A stretch of DNA of 64,000 nt from Prinsepia uniflora (lineage: Eukaryota > Streptophyta > Magnoliopsida > Rosales > Rosaceae), in the NCBI GenBank assembly GCA_032719365.1, contig CM064873.1, positions 2,452,501 through 2,516,500 of the forward strand. The letters run 5' to 3'. Both the position numbers and the translations under genes were made by a program. The notes under the pieces were generated by a model. That model was not told where the DNA came from. It did not search any database and was given only the letters and a program-made list of their open reading frames with translations. Shown piece by piece: positions 12,389-25,200 of the stretch. Positions within the stretch are counted from its first letter, which is position 1. Every line of letters begins with the position of its first letter.

Positions 12389-14080
12389 ATGGAGATTGAA
12401 GACCAACCGCCTCAGGCCCGGCCATTAGCTCACGATCAAGACCGTAAACAGCCCAAACAGAGCCGAGAAGAAGAAACAGAGAGCAAGAACAATGGAGGTG
12501 GTCTGTTTTTGAAGCTCTTGATGATGAAGATGCCAAAGGCGGAGTCTTTAAGCACTGCGGTGGGTCCTCCTTCTCCTCCGAAATTCACGCGAACCTGCGA
12601 GGTTTGCAACAAGGGGTTTAGCTCAGGGAAGGCTCTTGGAGGTCACATGAGAATGCATGTTCAAGCCAACAGAGAGCTGATGCTTCAATCTCGCAATAAC
12701 GCCAGAAAATTGCTTCAAAAGCCCAAAAGCTCTGATCTTGGTAGCTCAAATGGCGGCGGCGGTTTAGGGATTGAAGGTAATAATAATATGAAGCGGGTTT
12801 GTTCTGTTTGTGGGAAAAGCTTCCCGTCTCCGAAATCACTCTACGGGCACATGAGATCACATCCTGAGAGAGAATGGAGGGGAATTAACCCGCCGGCCAC
12901 CGCGCCGACCGCTGCGAAGAACAGCTCTTCCTCCACTCTCTCAGATGATGTAGCGGACGATAAGAAAGGTTGTGACAACGGGGACGATCAGATTGATGAT
13001 TCTTCCGGGTCAAAAACTTTGATGGTTGATCTGTCAAAGACTCTGCCTGGCTGGCCCCACACTGCAAGAAGAGGTAGGAAGAGCAATGGGTCTTCTTCTG
13101 AGTCTGTTTCTGGGTTGGATTTAAGCTCCTGCCATGGAGGAGGAGTTGATCAGGATCAGATGGAGGAAGCTGTTCATGATCTCCTGATGCTGGCTCAGGA
13201 AGCAGATCAGATGTGTGGAGCTACAAATAGCAATTGGCCTGATGATCATGGGAGCAAGGAAGAGAGAATTGATGAGGATGAAGATCTGGTGGGGGCCACA
13301 AGGAAGAGAAAGGGTGTTGAGAAACAATGGTTTGGTGAACATTGTGATGGGAAAGGGAATGGGAATGGGAGTGGGAAAGGGAAAGATGGGTTGGTGTTTG
13401 GTCAAGAAAAGTCAATGGGGAAGAATTTGAATGCGTTGAAGTTGGAGTTGGAAAAAAATGAAGAGGAATTTTCAGATAATTCTGAGAGCTTTGTGCTTGC
13501 TTCTGCTAACGTAAGTCTGAAGAAGAAGAAAAGGAGGAAGATGAGATTGGCTGACTTGGAAGAATCTGGCATTGTGATTGGTGGAGCTCAAAAGCTGAGA
13601 TACAGTTGCAGTCTCTGTGACCAATCCTTCCCAACCCACCAAGCACTGGGAGGACACATGTCAAGCCACAACAAGATCAAGAGCACCAACACCACTATCA
13701 TCAACCACCACTCATCTCATCATGATCATGATCATGATCATCAATCTGGCTCTGCTGATGGGTCAGCTGCTGATCAAGATGGAGGAGCTCATGTTGATCA
13801 AGCAGCTCAACATCACCAGTGTAAAATCTGCAACAAGAATTTCCCAACTGGGCAGGCATTAGGGGGCCACAAGAGGTGTCACTGGACTGGGCCCACTGAC
13901 CAGCAGCAGCAGGAGCAGCTTCCTGCAGCTCAGTCATCATCATCAGATTGTAAAAAAGTTCTCAACTTTGACCTCAATGAGCTTCCATCAATGGAGGAGG
14001 AGGAGTATGCAGAAGGTACAGATGAGTATGGTGGGGCAGCTGCAGGCTATCCAACTTCTCTCTACAACTCAGTTACTTAG
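12389..14080 (+). CDS. C2H2 zinc-finger transcriptional repressor, four QALGGH-type fingers with EAR motif (ZAT4/ZAT9-like)
   Basis: A single-exon 563-residue protein. Four C2H2 fingers of the plant type are spread along it: residues 70-90 (KALGGH), 138-158 (KSLYGH, the diverged one), 407-427 (QALGGH) and 478-498 (QALGGH). The widely spaced plant-specific QALGGH helix marks DNA-binding regulators of the C1-2/ZAT group. A basic nuclear-localisation stretch, KKKKRRKMR, sits at 378-386, and a DLNELP EAR repression motif at 528-533, which in this family recruits TOPLESS-type co-repressors. A His/Asp-rich run (HHDHDHDH) separates fingers 3 and 4, and a Gly/Lys-rich low-complexity stretch lies near 321-333. 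Lack of introns is normal for the family. Size and finger number fit ZAT1/4/9 relatives; the exact orthologue is not certain. Confidence 0.93.
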   Translation: MEIEDQPPQARPLAHDQDRKQPKQSREEETESKNNGGGLFLKLLMMKMPKAESLSTAVGPPSPPKFTRTCEVCNKGFSSGKALGGHMRMHVQANRELMLQSRNNARKLLQKPKSSDLGSSNGGGGLGIEGNNNMKRVCSVCGKSFPSPKSLYGHMRSHPEREWRGINPPATAPTAAKNSSSSTLSDDVADDKKGCDNGDDQIDDSSGSKTLMVDLSKTLPGWPHTARRGRKSNGSSSESVSGLDLSSCHGGGVDQDQMEEAVHDLLMLAQEADQMCGATNSNWPDDHGSKEERIDEDEDLVGATRKRKGVEKQWFGEHCDGKGNGNGSGKGKDGLVFGQEKSMGKNLNALKLELEKNEEEFSDNSESFVLASANVSLKKKKRRKMRLADLEESGIVIGGAQKLRYSCSLCDQSFPTHQALGGHMSSHNKIKSTNTTIINHHSSHHDHDHDHQSGSADGSAADQDGGAHVDQAAQHHQCKICNKNFPTGQALGGHKRCHWTGPTDQQQQEQLPAAQSSSSDCKKVLNFDLNELPSMEEEEYAEGTDEYGGAAAGYPTSLYNSVT

Positions 14081-16130
14081 CCGTAGCCACCTCTATCATC
14101 ATAAAGCTTGAGTCTATTCTTCTTCTTATTCTTGGACTTCTCACTCTCTTACTCTCTCTGGTGATGGTTTTTGGATCACTAGCTCTCTTGCAGAGGTCAG
14201 TAGCAGCAGCTCCTACTTCTTTTGTGTTTCTGATAGTTCAGTTAGATTTGTCTTTTAGTCCTAGTTTTTTTAAAGAACCCTTTGTTATTTCTTGCTTGAT
14301 CAAAGAAGGGTCATGAGGGGCTCAATTGTCATTTTGTGTTCAATTTCTTCATGTAAAGCATGATGATGGTGGTCTTTCAAGGTTTGCTTTGCTTTCTGTG
14401 AAGAAGATTTTCAAATGGTAACTACTAACTAGTGTTTTACTTTGGGATGAACACCATGTAAAGAATTTCAACTTTTGCATATATATAATTCATAAACTCT
14501 CCTTTTTCTTAATCTACCTTCACTTTTCTTCTGCACTCGTATTTTCTATTTTATTTTTATGTGAAAAAATAAATAATAACCTGAAAATTACTTCACTTAT
14601 AAATATTATAAATGTAAAAATTTAATTATAATTTATTATTGTTGATGTGAGGCTACTAGCATGGCACTAAGAATGTAGTGGAGGTCCAAAACAAAGTCAT
14701 TTTTTTCTAAAAGTCTTAGAGACTTCAACACCCAATAGGAGCTTTTACCCATCAACCCAAATTTGCCCAGAATCAAATTTTTTTTTTCCCCTTCTTAATA
14801 TTCAATATTTTTGAGAAATAAATAAATAAATAAAGCATAAATTTGAGAGAATCCAAGTCTCCACAAGCAACATTGGGAGTGCTGGGGAACTTGGTGCATC
14901 TTCTTCCACATAATCTACTTCTCGGGTCAATTCTTGGAAAGGTCTTAGTGTAGTGATAGAGATGTAGAATTTCATTTTTCCAGATCATCCAATTTAATTG
15001 CAAAACCACCAGGTCCCTCTAAACATGATTATCCTAATCACACAATTGTTAATTCTTCTCCATGTGTTTTAAGCTTTAACCCGCATCTATTCTCACTTCG
15101 TGTGAGCTCATTTTGACCAAGTCATTAAAAGATTAAGACAATAAAATCAAATGCGTCTAGGTTCATATGAGCATTATAATAATATATTTTGTATTTCAAT
15201 TTCTTCGGTCTGATTTATCCGAGTATTCTGATAATACACTTTGTAAATTCCTGATCACGATATTATGTATTTCAATTTCGTAATTTATAAAATTTATGAT
15301 AAATAATGTGATCAATAAATCTAATACGTATGAAAGAGACCACGGAAATTGGGAGGGATATGAGTGGGTCTTTGCATTTAGCATGGAAGAAAAAGAGGGA
15401 TATGACTCAACTGTTTTATTGACAAATTCTCGTGACTACAAACTTCCTATACGAATCATTTTGACTTTCCTAGCCTTGCCACCTTTCTCACGCCATTTTC
15501 TTAACTGCCAAACAGTACCTAACGTACCAAATATATATATAGATATTGTCACTATAATCAGCCCCAATTTCTTTGAAAGTAAAACAGTAGTGGCTCCTTA
15601 GGCATTTACAGAATTAGCAATTGCTTCATACTCACATGGTGGACAGAGTGATGCTATGTCATACATTATATTTCCATGCTGAAAAAAATCTTGAATATGA
15701 TCGATGGACTATACGTTTTTCTTAGAATAATTGACTATCGATCTAGCCAGAAGAGTAGTTATTACGAGTGATACGTAAGAACTTTACGAGTGATATATAT
15801 TTATATCACAATTAAAACTCGAACACATGTAAATGTGAATTTAATTTTTTAATTTTTATATTTTCTTTTTAATTAATTTTGTGTGCCATAAATCCTTGTA
15901 CAATTGCTAATTCTTTAAATATATATAATATTATATAATATTATCACGTAATATTGTTATTTTATTCATACATTACACATAAAATTATGCAAGAGAAACC
16001 GTGTTTTTTCTTTGGGTCAAGAGATGCAAGAGGAAAAAAAAAGGCAGAACAAAAAAGTTGAAAATAAAGATGTTCTTTTTTTGGGTCATGCTAGAGAATC
16101 AAATCCACTCAACCAAATAGTTCAATCTCC

Positions 16131-16221
16131 TATGAATTTGGATCAAATCCAAATTCAACCTCAAAAATTCATCCAAACATAAGAATTTGAATTTGGAGAG
16201 TTCAAATCCAAATTCATAGGC
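16131..16221. repeat. Long hairpin, MITE-like
   Basis: A near-perfect inverted repeat. It opens with CCTATGAATTTGGAT (16132-16146) and closes with ATCCAAATTCATAGG (16207-16221). The inner arms continue to pair with few mismatches round a loop near 16165-16185. The whole is about 90 bases and foldback-like. It could be a small MITE or a source of small RNAs; no target duplication was identified. Confidence 0.55.
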
Positions 16222-16589
16222 ATTAAAACGTATCTTAAGTGTTTGGATGAAAAATTTTAAGATTATTAAGAATTTATAAAATGACGGAATTTAAATTAAC
16301 TGAAATTAATTTTTTATAATTGCTGGATTTTCATGTTACAAAGATGTTATTTGAGAAATGACTCCTCTTTATATGAAATTTAAAGTGGGGATTTGTAACG
16401 CCCAAATTATTTGTTTATATTTATTTTAGAAATTGTAGGAATTTTGAAATTTTGACTTTTTATCAAATCACTTATTATTTTTATTCATCCAAATACACTT
16501 ACACTCTAAGTAAATTGACAAAAAAAATATAGGAGCGTAAGTAAATCATAGTCTGACTAATGTGTACTACATTTTATGTATGCTAACAA

Positions 16590-17030
16590 TCACTTCGTAG
16601 CAATGTTCAAAACGAAGCTACGCGCTCCTAAGGCGGCCAATAGGAGCCTAACGTCAGGGCGGTTAGGCAGGACCTAGGCGGGAGTCTATGCAGGGTTTTG
16701 TTTAAGACAAAATTCAACAAATTAATAATATAATGAATATTATCAAATAATTCTAGAAAGAAACTAATTACTTAGATAAATAAATTGAATTAGGAATCAT
16801 AAATTTTGAAAATGTAAGTTTTTTATTAATTTTATTATACAATATTTCATATTCTTTACTTTATTATCTTTATTTTAATTAATAATTACATTATTAATTA
16901 AGTCTTTAATAAATAAAATAAATTATATAATTATATATATAAAAGAAATCTAAATTGGATTTATAAACTAAATTTTTTTACAAACGAATCCACCTAGACG
17001 CCTAACTGGACGCCTAACTAATATGTATAA
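16590..17030. mobile_element. Possible non-autonomous DNA element with CCTAGGCG-type ends
   Basis: A GC-rich left block (about 16615-16690, with repeated GGCGG, TTAGGC and CTAGGCGGG words) and a right block (about 16990-17020, with CACCTAGACGCCTAACTGG) are partly complementary and enclose 300 bases of AT-rich sequence. This is the pattern of a short terminal-inverted-repeat element. The ends and duplication are not resolved. Confidence 0.3.
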
Positions 17031-17845
17031 TGGTTCCCCATTTATGAGCGCAAAGAAACTAAACGGTCGCCGTTAAAAAATAATAACTGAATTCTCTACG
17101 CAACACATTTTAAAGAAAGACTGATTAGTATTTCTCGTTCTAATAAGTTGTACGGTACAAAAACCAAACAATACAGTTTATATGACCATTCCCACTTTGT
17201 GTGTGAGACATCATACATAAGACTTTCTTACAAGGAGACCAGTCTCCCACACATCCATCAATTTCCCACGAAGTTATTGTGAGTGGCCGGTTGGCCTTTT
17301 TAAGGTCTACACTTGGAAGATATAAATTTGTTTGCACATGATGTCCCCATCCACTGTGCCTTGGTGCTCAAGTTATCAGCGAGCATTGTGTTAGAGATCA
17401 AGACCAAAGTTTGTATATTGTCCTTCAAGGATTCCACTAGATTTTGAAAAAAACATACCCACATGCCACAACACCATGAAAGTAAAATACATTACTTTAA
17501 AACCAATATTACGACCACCGCCAACTGTGGCGGCTTCAGCAGCGGCATCACCACGAAGACGAGGACTCTAAATATATTCAAACACAAAAATATCAAACAG
17601 GGTGACGAAATTGAACTCGCAGAATATTGTTGCTAGGTAAGGTAGTATAATACATTATAGGAATTTATATGCAAGAAATCATGCTGGGATGCTTTTGTTC
17701 CCAGAAAAAAAAAACAAAAACTACAACAACGTTACAAGAAGAACAAGGAAGAAAAGGTTGTAGATGAAAAAAAGAAAATGAACGTTTAAATGATCGGCTA
17801 AAGAGGTTGAGAATACACAAAAAAAGGCAATCACTATTCTCAGAC

Positions 17846-20800
17846 TCACGTGGGTACAGCCACCCCTGGATTGGGGGACTGCAAGAAAAAAAACCAGATA
17901 GCTAATACCAGCAATATCAACTGAAGGAAAAGACATGAAGTGACCTTACAAAGCCTCTTCTGCATGGTAAAAACCTCCTCCGTCGCTAAAATATCTTCGC
18001 CGAAACTCCCCAACTCCTCTGCTCGCGCCTTTAGCTTTGTAGCCCTAATTTCTGCTTCTCCTAGCTTGTTCAGCATCTCCGCTTGTTCTCCAGCCACCGC
18101 CTCATGCTCGTCAAGTATTGCAATTTGGCCACCTGCAGCAAACTTCAACCTCTGTGTGGTTCTTTTAATTGCAATATACTCAACCTGAGCTTCAATCATT
18201 TGCCTAAACAGGCTGTCAAGTTCGGTTTCTACCTCTCGACATCTTTCCTCGTCTAAATCTATGGTACTACCCGATTCTTCTTTTGGAGACTTGCTAACGT
18301 TAATCATATCTTCCAGTTCGGAAATCCTGGATTCCTTCACCTCAAGTATAGCCCTAGTATCACCAAGCTTGCTTTCCAAAAGATTCACATTTTGTTTCAA
18401 ACTCAAGATCTGCACTTCCAAGGACTTTGAAGAAGTTTGTCCAATGTTTTCAGAATCCAAATGGTCAGATAAGTTAGATTCGTTGATTGCGGGATCCCTT
18501 GAGGAGACGTCGGTAGGTGTGCCACTACCCTTCACTGAATTATCACCCGGTGATAAAGGTTCCTTCCCAACCTCCCTGAATTTCTGAACCTCTGCATGAA
18601 TAAATGACTTAGTTTCGTGAAAAAAATTCTTCAAAAGGAAATAATATTCTTGTATCATAGAACGCAGTCACAAGTACAGTTTGCACAAAACAAACCATAG
18701 GTAATAAGTAAGAAATAAACTTGAATCACTTTCAAAAAAAGCAAAGCATACGCTAAAAATGAACATATCTTGGAAGTATATCTTCCTCTATTTTTATTTT
18801 TATTTTGAAATTTTAGAATTCAGCTAAGCATGCAAGATACAAGAAAAATACTTTCTTTCCTTGAAGTGAGCCTTTCATAGAGAAGAGAAAGGAGAAACAG
18901 TTAATTCTGAGATCATAAAAGTACGCCAAACCATAACTTCAATGAAGTTGCTTACAAGAAAATTCAAGATATAGGCGGCTTTTGAAAGTGCTTATAAATC
19001 AACCAGACAAATTTAAACAAATCATACACATGAGGCAGATAAGAGGTATTTCAAAGGACTTTGTCTGTTTGAACAATAAAAAGAAGATCTAAACCTGGTG
19101 GGGATTTCATGAAGTTTCTTTTACAAGGGGAAACTAGGTAATAAATTTTGTAATTACCTAATTTCTAACGTTAGGTCACAAGTCCAAGTAGAGATAAATA
19201 AAATGCCTCTCTAAATTTTCTTAAGGATCAAAGAAAATTCTCTTCCATGGATAAAAGAACTTTAAAACAATGGATAGAGTTTTTCTAATAGGAAATCCTT
19301 CAAGGCAATACAGAAAATGGTATAAAAGATGCAAAGCTCAACTGAGTAGTTGCAAACAAAAATGTCCTCTTATTCATCCCCGCACAAGGAACAAGAAAAA
19401 AATGTTGAGGGAACCAAGGACATGGCTGCAGTGATACCAGAGGATATGAAAGCAGCTGTGCAGGGATGCAAGAACTACGACATTAACACCAAGAAAATTA
19501 ATGGAACTTCAAAGAGTAAAAGCACCAAAGAAAAAGTCATTAAAAAAACTAACAGAAAGAAGATTAATTAACATGTCCCTCGGCTGCCATGGAGACTCAC
19601 GAAGCCATTAATTACAAAAGTCTGCAGACTTGATTCTAACTCTCTCATTGTTGTAGCTTTTCTCCTTTTCTCTGCTATCTCTTATATTCTCCTTTCCTAT
19701 TCTACACCAAGTTTACTCTGCCAAGAAATCTAAATATAAAGAAGCTATTATTTCCAAGTTGAGAAATCAGAGACATTTGGCTTTTCACAGATTAAAAAAT
19801 CCATAATTCTCCAAGCAATGCAGTCAAACAGATTTAGAACCAATCCCCTCAATTGGTACATGAGGATCATATCACCCCATATTAAAGTAAGGCTCCGTTT
19901 GTTTTAAGAGGTATTTGGAGTTGGATTTGGATTTGATAACAAGGCTTAATTCGCTAGAAAAAATAGAAAACACTAGATTGAATGGATTTGAAACAAGTAG
20001 ATGTAGTACTAATGAAAGGGATTTGAAATGACTATATGCACAATGTCCTCAGAAATCCATTTTGTTTTCTCACTTTTTTTCTTGCTCAAATCCTAGCATA
20101 CATGCATTTAGTCTCACGATCAAATTTCGCCTTATTATGAAATCCAAATCCCTCCTAAAGCAAATGGAGCCTAAGATGATTTGAACAAAATGCTAACCCT
20201 TCCAAGATTTATTTGCTTCTCCCTAGTCTTGTTTTTCTCCTTAGAAAAGATCCATACAGAAAGCCAGAGTCACATATTATACAACCAAGTGAAAGGCAAA
20301 GAAGACAGAATCTTTGTTTTTGTTTTGTTTTTCATTCAAAGATATCCCTCAAATAAAGAGGTCCACTAGTCGACTCTAACGATGACCAAGAAAATTTTCT
20401 TGCTAATCAAAGATGCCAGACAAGTCACTTTAGCTCCTAAAACTATACCTTTACACCACAAGACTTAGGAATATTTTATGAAAATATCAATATGATTAGC
20501 ACACAACACGATTTTGCACGAACAGGCTTTCCAAAATAATGTTTCAATGATTTTAATATTTATTGTAACAGTTCTCCCTAATCTTGACAGCACATAAAGT
20601 AGTAAAACAAAAAACTTTAAGGTAGTCAATGAATAATATGGTAATGCATAATGTTGATGCTAAAAAAGTTTAGTAGAGCGCCAACACAATGAGAAACAAC
20701 TGTCTGGAAAGCAGTAAAGAAAGACAATAACACAATTGCTAAAACTTTTTTTTTTGTTTATTTGATGTTTGGGTAAACTAACCTTTAGCAAGTGCTTCTT

Positions 20801-21866
20801 GTACAGACTGGAGATTACGGATAGACTCAACCAGAGGATCCTGATCGTTCAAGGACCTACAATTCTGATTTTTCCCTCCCTTAATTTTCAAGAGGAAGTC
20901 TGCAGGGAAGTCATCTTGAGAAAAATCTTCAACATCTCCCACGTTCTCTTTGCTATAACCAGTTTGAACTTCTTCACCGTATTGTTGTTCACTTGCATGA
21001 ACTGAACTGTTTTCTCCGTCGTGACTCATTGACCTTCCACTTTGCTTTCCATTACTTGTCACATTTGGACTCTGCATAAAGACAAAGTTGGAGCTTCTTG
21101 AATCAGATTCCACACTGGAATAAGAATTTTCCTTCTCAACTCTGACCCTGTCTCCTCTGTGCTTCTTGCTGCTTTCCATTTGTGCCCTTCCTTGTTGAGC
21201 CCTTTGAGCTGAACTACTCATACTCTTCCCGCTGGTACTCTTCATCCTGTACTTCTCCCATGCATGCCCCGATCCTGCAGGTAGCTCATACTTGGCCTTT
21301 GGAATGCTAGCAGCTGTGGAAGACTTGCTACTCCGATCCTCACTATTCTCAGAATCGGCACCAGCAGCAAACGCAGAACCCACAGCAAATCTGGAATCCG
21401 AACTCAAACCATGAAACGCAAAGCCATCAACAACTCCCGCATTTCTTAACATATTCACGGATCCAACAGAACTTTCACTGTTATGCTTATTCTCAAGGGT
21501 TGAATTCTTAGGCTTAATTGGGTTCCCATTACCAGATAAACCCCGTTTCAAAACTTTACTAGACTCATCAACTGCATTTTCAGTATCATCCTTAGAAAAA
21601 TCTCTCTTAAGTCGCCTCCACTTCTTCAAGCCCTTCCCCCTGGCGGTGGGATGTGACCCCCCACCGGAAGCTTTGGAGGCAGGCACAGTGGAATTCACTG
21701 ATTGTGGAGTGCCAAAATGATTAACTCTAGTGTCTTCTACATTTCCAGTCTCATTAGCACATGACCCATTGTTCCTAATCTCATTACTACCATCATCAGC
21801 ATCAGCACGGGATGCTGTTTCTGGTTTTACTAGATTATCTTCCACAGATTCACTTTCTAAATCCAT
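17846..21866 (-). CDS. WPP-domain-interacting protein (WIP-type nuclear-envelope KASH protein)
   Basis: Read leftwards, exon 21866-20783 (1,084 bases, donor GTTAGT) joins in phase to exon 18591-17846 (acceptor ATGCAG). The product is 609 residues. WIPs are outer-nuclear-membrane KASH proteins that bind SUN proteins in the lumen and tether WPP-domain RanGAP, and with WIT partners myosin, on the cytoplasmic side. Visible marks are a long Ser-rich N-terminal half with the conserved KGLKKWRRLKRD basic motif (about 78-89), heptad-like coiled coil (about 410-560), one transmembrane span (about 580-599), and a ten-residue lumenal tail ending VAVPT, the plant KASH signature. The start at 21866 lies two bases after a strong polypyrimidine-CAG acceptor. 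The length is close to the longer Arabidopsis WIP (WIP2). The 2.2-kb intron holds a MITE. Confidence 0.92.
19891..20171. mobile_element. Tourist-like MITE (PIF/Harbinger type) in the WIP intron
   Basis: 281 bases with terminal inverted repeats: GGCTCCGTTTGTTTTA at the left and TAAAGCAAATGGAGCC at the right, whose reverse complement matches with two changes. The similarity extends inward about 50 bases (GATTTGGATTT and related words). Both sides carry TAA (19888-19890 and 20172-20174), the 3-base target duplication of PIF/Harbinger elements. No coding capacity. Confidence 0.82.
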
Positions 21867-22240
21867 AACTGAGAAAGAAAAAAAAAAAATCAGAGACTCC
21901 CTCACATCCAATTCATTTTCATCAAGATCAACAACTATCATTCCAGCTCATGGCTCAAATCTAGCAAATATGAGAAATTGACATTAAATTTCGATCATGG
22001 AGCTCAACATACTTAAACAAATTAGAAATCTAAACAGATTCAAAGAGTAAATTGTTCCAAGATTTAATTGTGAATAATTCATCGAATTCGGAAAAACATA
22101 ATTGGAAAATGACGAATTCTAAACATGGGATTACTGGGAATTGGGAACTTACCGTTATAATTCACTGAAGCCTTAGAAGAAGATGCTAGTGAAAACAAAT
22201 TCGATCGGCATTGGAAACCCTAAACTGTGATCGGATTTGC
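21867..22240 (-). other. 5' UTR intron and leader exon of the WIP gene
   Basis: On the minus strand a donor-like site (ATAACG/GTAAGTTC, exon edge at 22153) and an acceptor made of a 20-base T/C run plus CAG just before TTATGG (exon edge 21868) define a 284-base intron in the leader. The non-coding first exon would be about 22153-22240. Inferred from splice signals only. Confidence 0.55.
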
Positions 22241-25200
22241 GACTTTATAGCAATGATATTTAATTAGGATTTTATTAATTCTTATAATTATTTAATTAAT
22301 AATGATAAAATAAAAGGAATAAAGATGGTGGAGAAGGAACGTGGGGGACACTGAGCAAGGCCACATGCGCCAGGGTAGGCCCCCCGATCACCGTACACCA
22401 TAGGCCACCGCTGGATCTGATCTGTATACAGTATACCACAATCTCGTTTTTCTTCTTCTTCTTGTTTTCGTACAGCGGTTGCAATTACCAAACTACCCCA
22501 TATAAGGGCAAGGCAACGGGTCGGAGTTGGGGAGGCTGTTAGGCCCGTTACCGACTCTGCGGTTGAGTATGGTTGACCGTGGGAGATTAGTTTTGAGTGC
22601 TTCTAGATTTAGGGGGTGTATTCAATTTTGGTTTTTAAATAATTTTACAGGGTTTTTAAATACAGACGTATTCAATTAGAATTTTAATAAATTTTATACA
22701 AATTAAGGTGTATTCAATCTATCTTTTAATATATTGTTTTAAAATTCTTTAAAATCTAGGTGTATTCAATTAAGATTGTAAAATACAATTTACAAATAGA
22801 GGTGTATTCAAAAGTTGGATGATTTCATATGATTTTTTAAATTGGTGGATTTTGATAGATTTGTTAATGAAAAATACACATATTACTCCACCATCAAAAT
22901 CATCACACCTCACCTAATATTTCATTGGATTTGAAAAAAAAAAAAAATCTTCCTTCTCAAAACATTTTTACGTTGTCCCCCTTCCTCATCCTAACTAAAG
23001 CGGCACCACCACCACTCTCAGTAATAGAACCAGCATCACCACCACTGTCATTTTTTTTTATAGAAACAGTTATTCAAAAGAGAAGACAACATAACAAGAT
23101 ATATTAATAACAGATGTTACATGGAATAAGACCAAATCCTCATCTAGAAATACAAAACCATAAAGAGCCAATTAACAATCCAAGTTTGACTTATAATAAG
23201 CTCACGCTTCATTCTTAGCCCTCTTTCTGTTCTTTCCTCCATTTCCCTTGGTTTATTGGATTGAACATTCTATTTGCAGTTACTTTCCTAATTTTTTATA
23301 ACTTTGGCTGGTTATTTTAATGTATTTTGGTTTTTGTTTTTGTTCCTTTTTTTTTATGATAATTACGATGATAAAACGTTTTATTAAGCTAATTTCGTTT
23401 GGAAGAGTGTGACTACGGTCTTGTTTCATTGTTTTGGTACAAAATTTTGTCTATTGAAAGAAGTCATGTCTGATACTTTGTAGTATGTGTCTGTCATCAC
23501 CGAATGGTAATGGGGAGAGGAGAAATGAGGAATGTGCACATCTGGTCATGTTGGACATGGTTTATATTTATAAAATCCATAGAAACACTTCAAAATCTAT
23601 ATAAATTTATTACAAAATCTATTAAAATTTGAAATGATTTGAGTGAAATCATATAAAATAAGGTGAAATTATATAAAATCCATTATAATTATAAATCATT
23701 TAAAATCTATTAAAACCCATTAAAATCTCAATCGAATACACCCCTTTTAGTTCATAAAATCATTTTTAGGAATCGGTATATTGCATTTGACACTTCATAA
23801 TAACGATATATAAAAAAATTAAAAAAAAATTATATTTTATTATTATGTAGTTTACCTTTTGTAATATGGTTAATTTCAATTTTTTAAAATTTGAGGCGTA
23901 TTTTTTGCATTTTTTAAAATATAACAATCTAATTTACTGTTATTTCTGTTAAATGTTGACGTGGTATCTATGCCTTTTATTTTCCAATCATCAATTTCAT
24001 TAGGCACATTTGTAAATTTGTCCATTTTAATGGCCAACCCCAAAGGAAAGGAAACAAAATCGAAAAATAAAACTCAAATTAGACGCCAAAATAAGTAAAA
24101 TATGTATACTACCTTTGGCAAGGTTGATAAATGTTAGAAAATAGGACTCATATATGCCATATCAATATTTAACCGAAATTTAGACGGAAATTTTAACTTT
24201 GAGGCCAAATTGTTATGTTTTATAAAATACGAGGATTGTTTATCAAAATTTAATAATTATTTATGATAGTGTTACGTTAAGTGGATTTAGTTCAGTTGAT
24301 TTTAGTACTGATTTGTAGACAACTTGTCTCAAATTGGAACCTGATGAAATATTGTATGAAAAATTTTCAAACTCATTCGTTTATATAAACTTACATCATC
24401 TCAAAATCCAATCAAACCGAAAATATACTAAAACATATATACATATATGTAATAATTCAACCATATATTTTTTCTACACTAATATGGGAGAGTGGGATTA
24501 ACTGATTAACCATGGGATTATGGGAAGTTATTTCATAATTTATGACACACCTGGTGCACTGACGGATTGAAAAATGCGTAGTTCGATATTTACTCGGCAC
24601 CATTTGTAGTCATAAATGAATATGAAAACGTCTTCAATTTCTCAGTTTCGATAGAGACTAGATCGTAATAGAAAAGATTGTAGTTATAATTATGCATAAG
24701 AGACCAAGCTTTTAGGAAGCTGCTAAGAACCGTGGGCAAATGAATTGGCAATATGAATTTCCAGCTCTTCCCCCAATCGGCCAATCATGCATATAAAAGG
24801 AAACACACAAAAGCAGTGTATTTATATATTCATATGCTCGTAGCCTCTTAGTAGTGGCATCTGCTTCATTTGAAAGCATATAGCTACCTTTTTTTTAAAA
24901 TTAGGATCAAATTTTTCTTAGAGAGAGTCACTAGTAGGAGTGTCCGTGCCTTGCTACGGGGCTTTTCAATTTGTTACCAATATGCATGTTGAAGATGTTA
25001 AGTGAAAATTGAGGGTACAAACTAAAAGATTGGTGTACTATTTTATATGTGCAAAAGATTAGTAGACCATTTTACATGTACAAAATATTAGTGTACGATT
25101 TAACATGTGCAAAAGATTAGTGCTCTATTTTATATGTACAAAAGAATAATTTATCAACATACACGCCACATTTATATGACAACAATAGAAATCATATATA

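Larger units (their letters stand above)
14081..17845. other. Intergenic spacer between the zinc-finger gene and the WIP gene
   Basis: Zinc-finger 3' UTR, then AT-rich spacer with no recognisable gene. Two inverted-repeat elements lie inside (16131-16221 and about 16590-17030, listed separately). The WIP 3' UTR, reading leftwards, should occupy the last few hundred bases. Small frames such as 15296-15601 lack any family signature. Confidence 0.55.

Noticed and set aside
15296..15601. 101-residue open frame on the plus strand
   Set aside because: No recognisable domain, biased composition and no supporting context.
19350..19571. Lys-rich 73-residue frame on the plus strand in the WIP intron
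   Set aside because: Lies inside a GT-AG intron of the opposite-strand gene and resembles no known protein.
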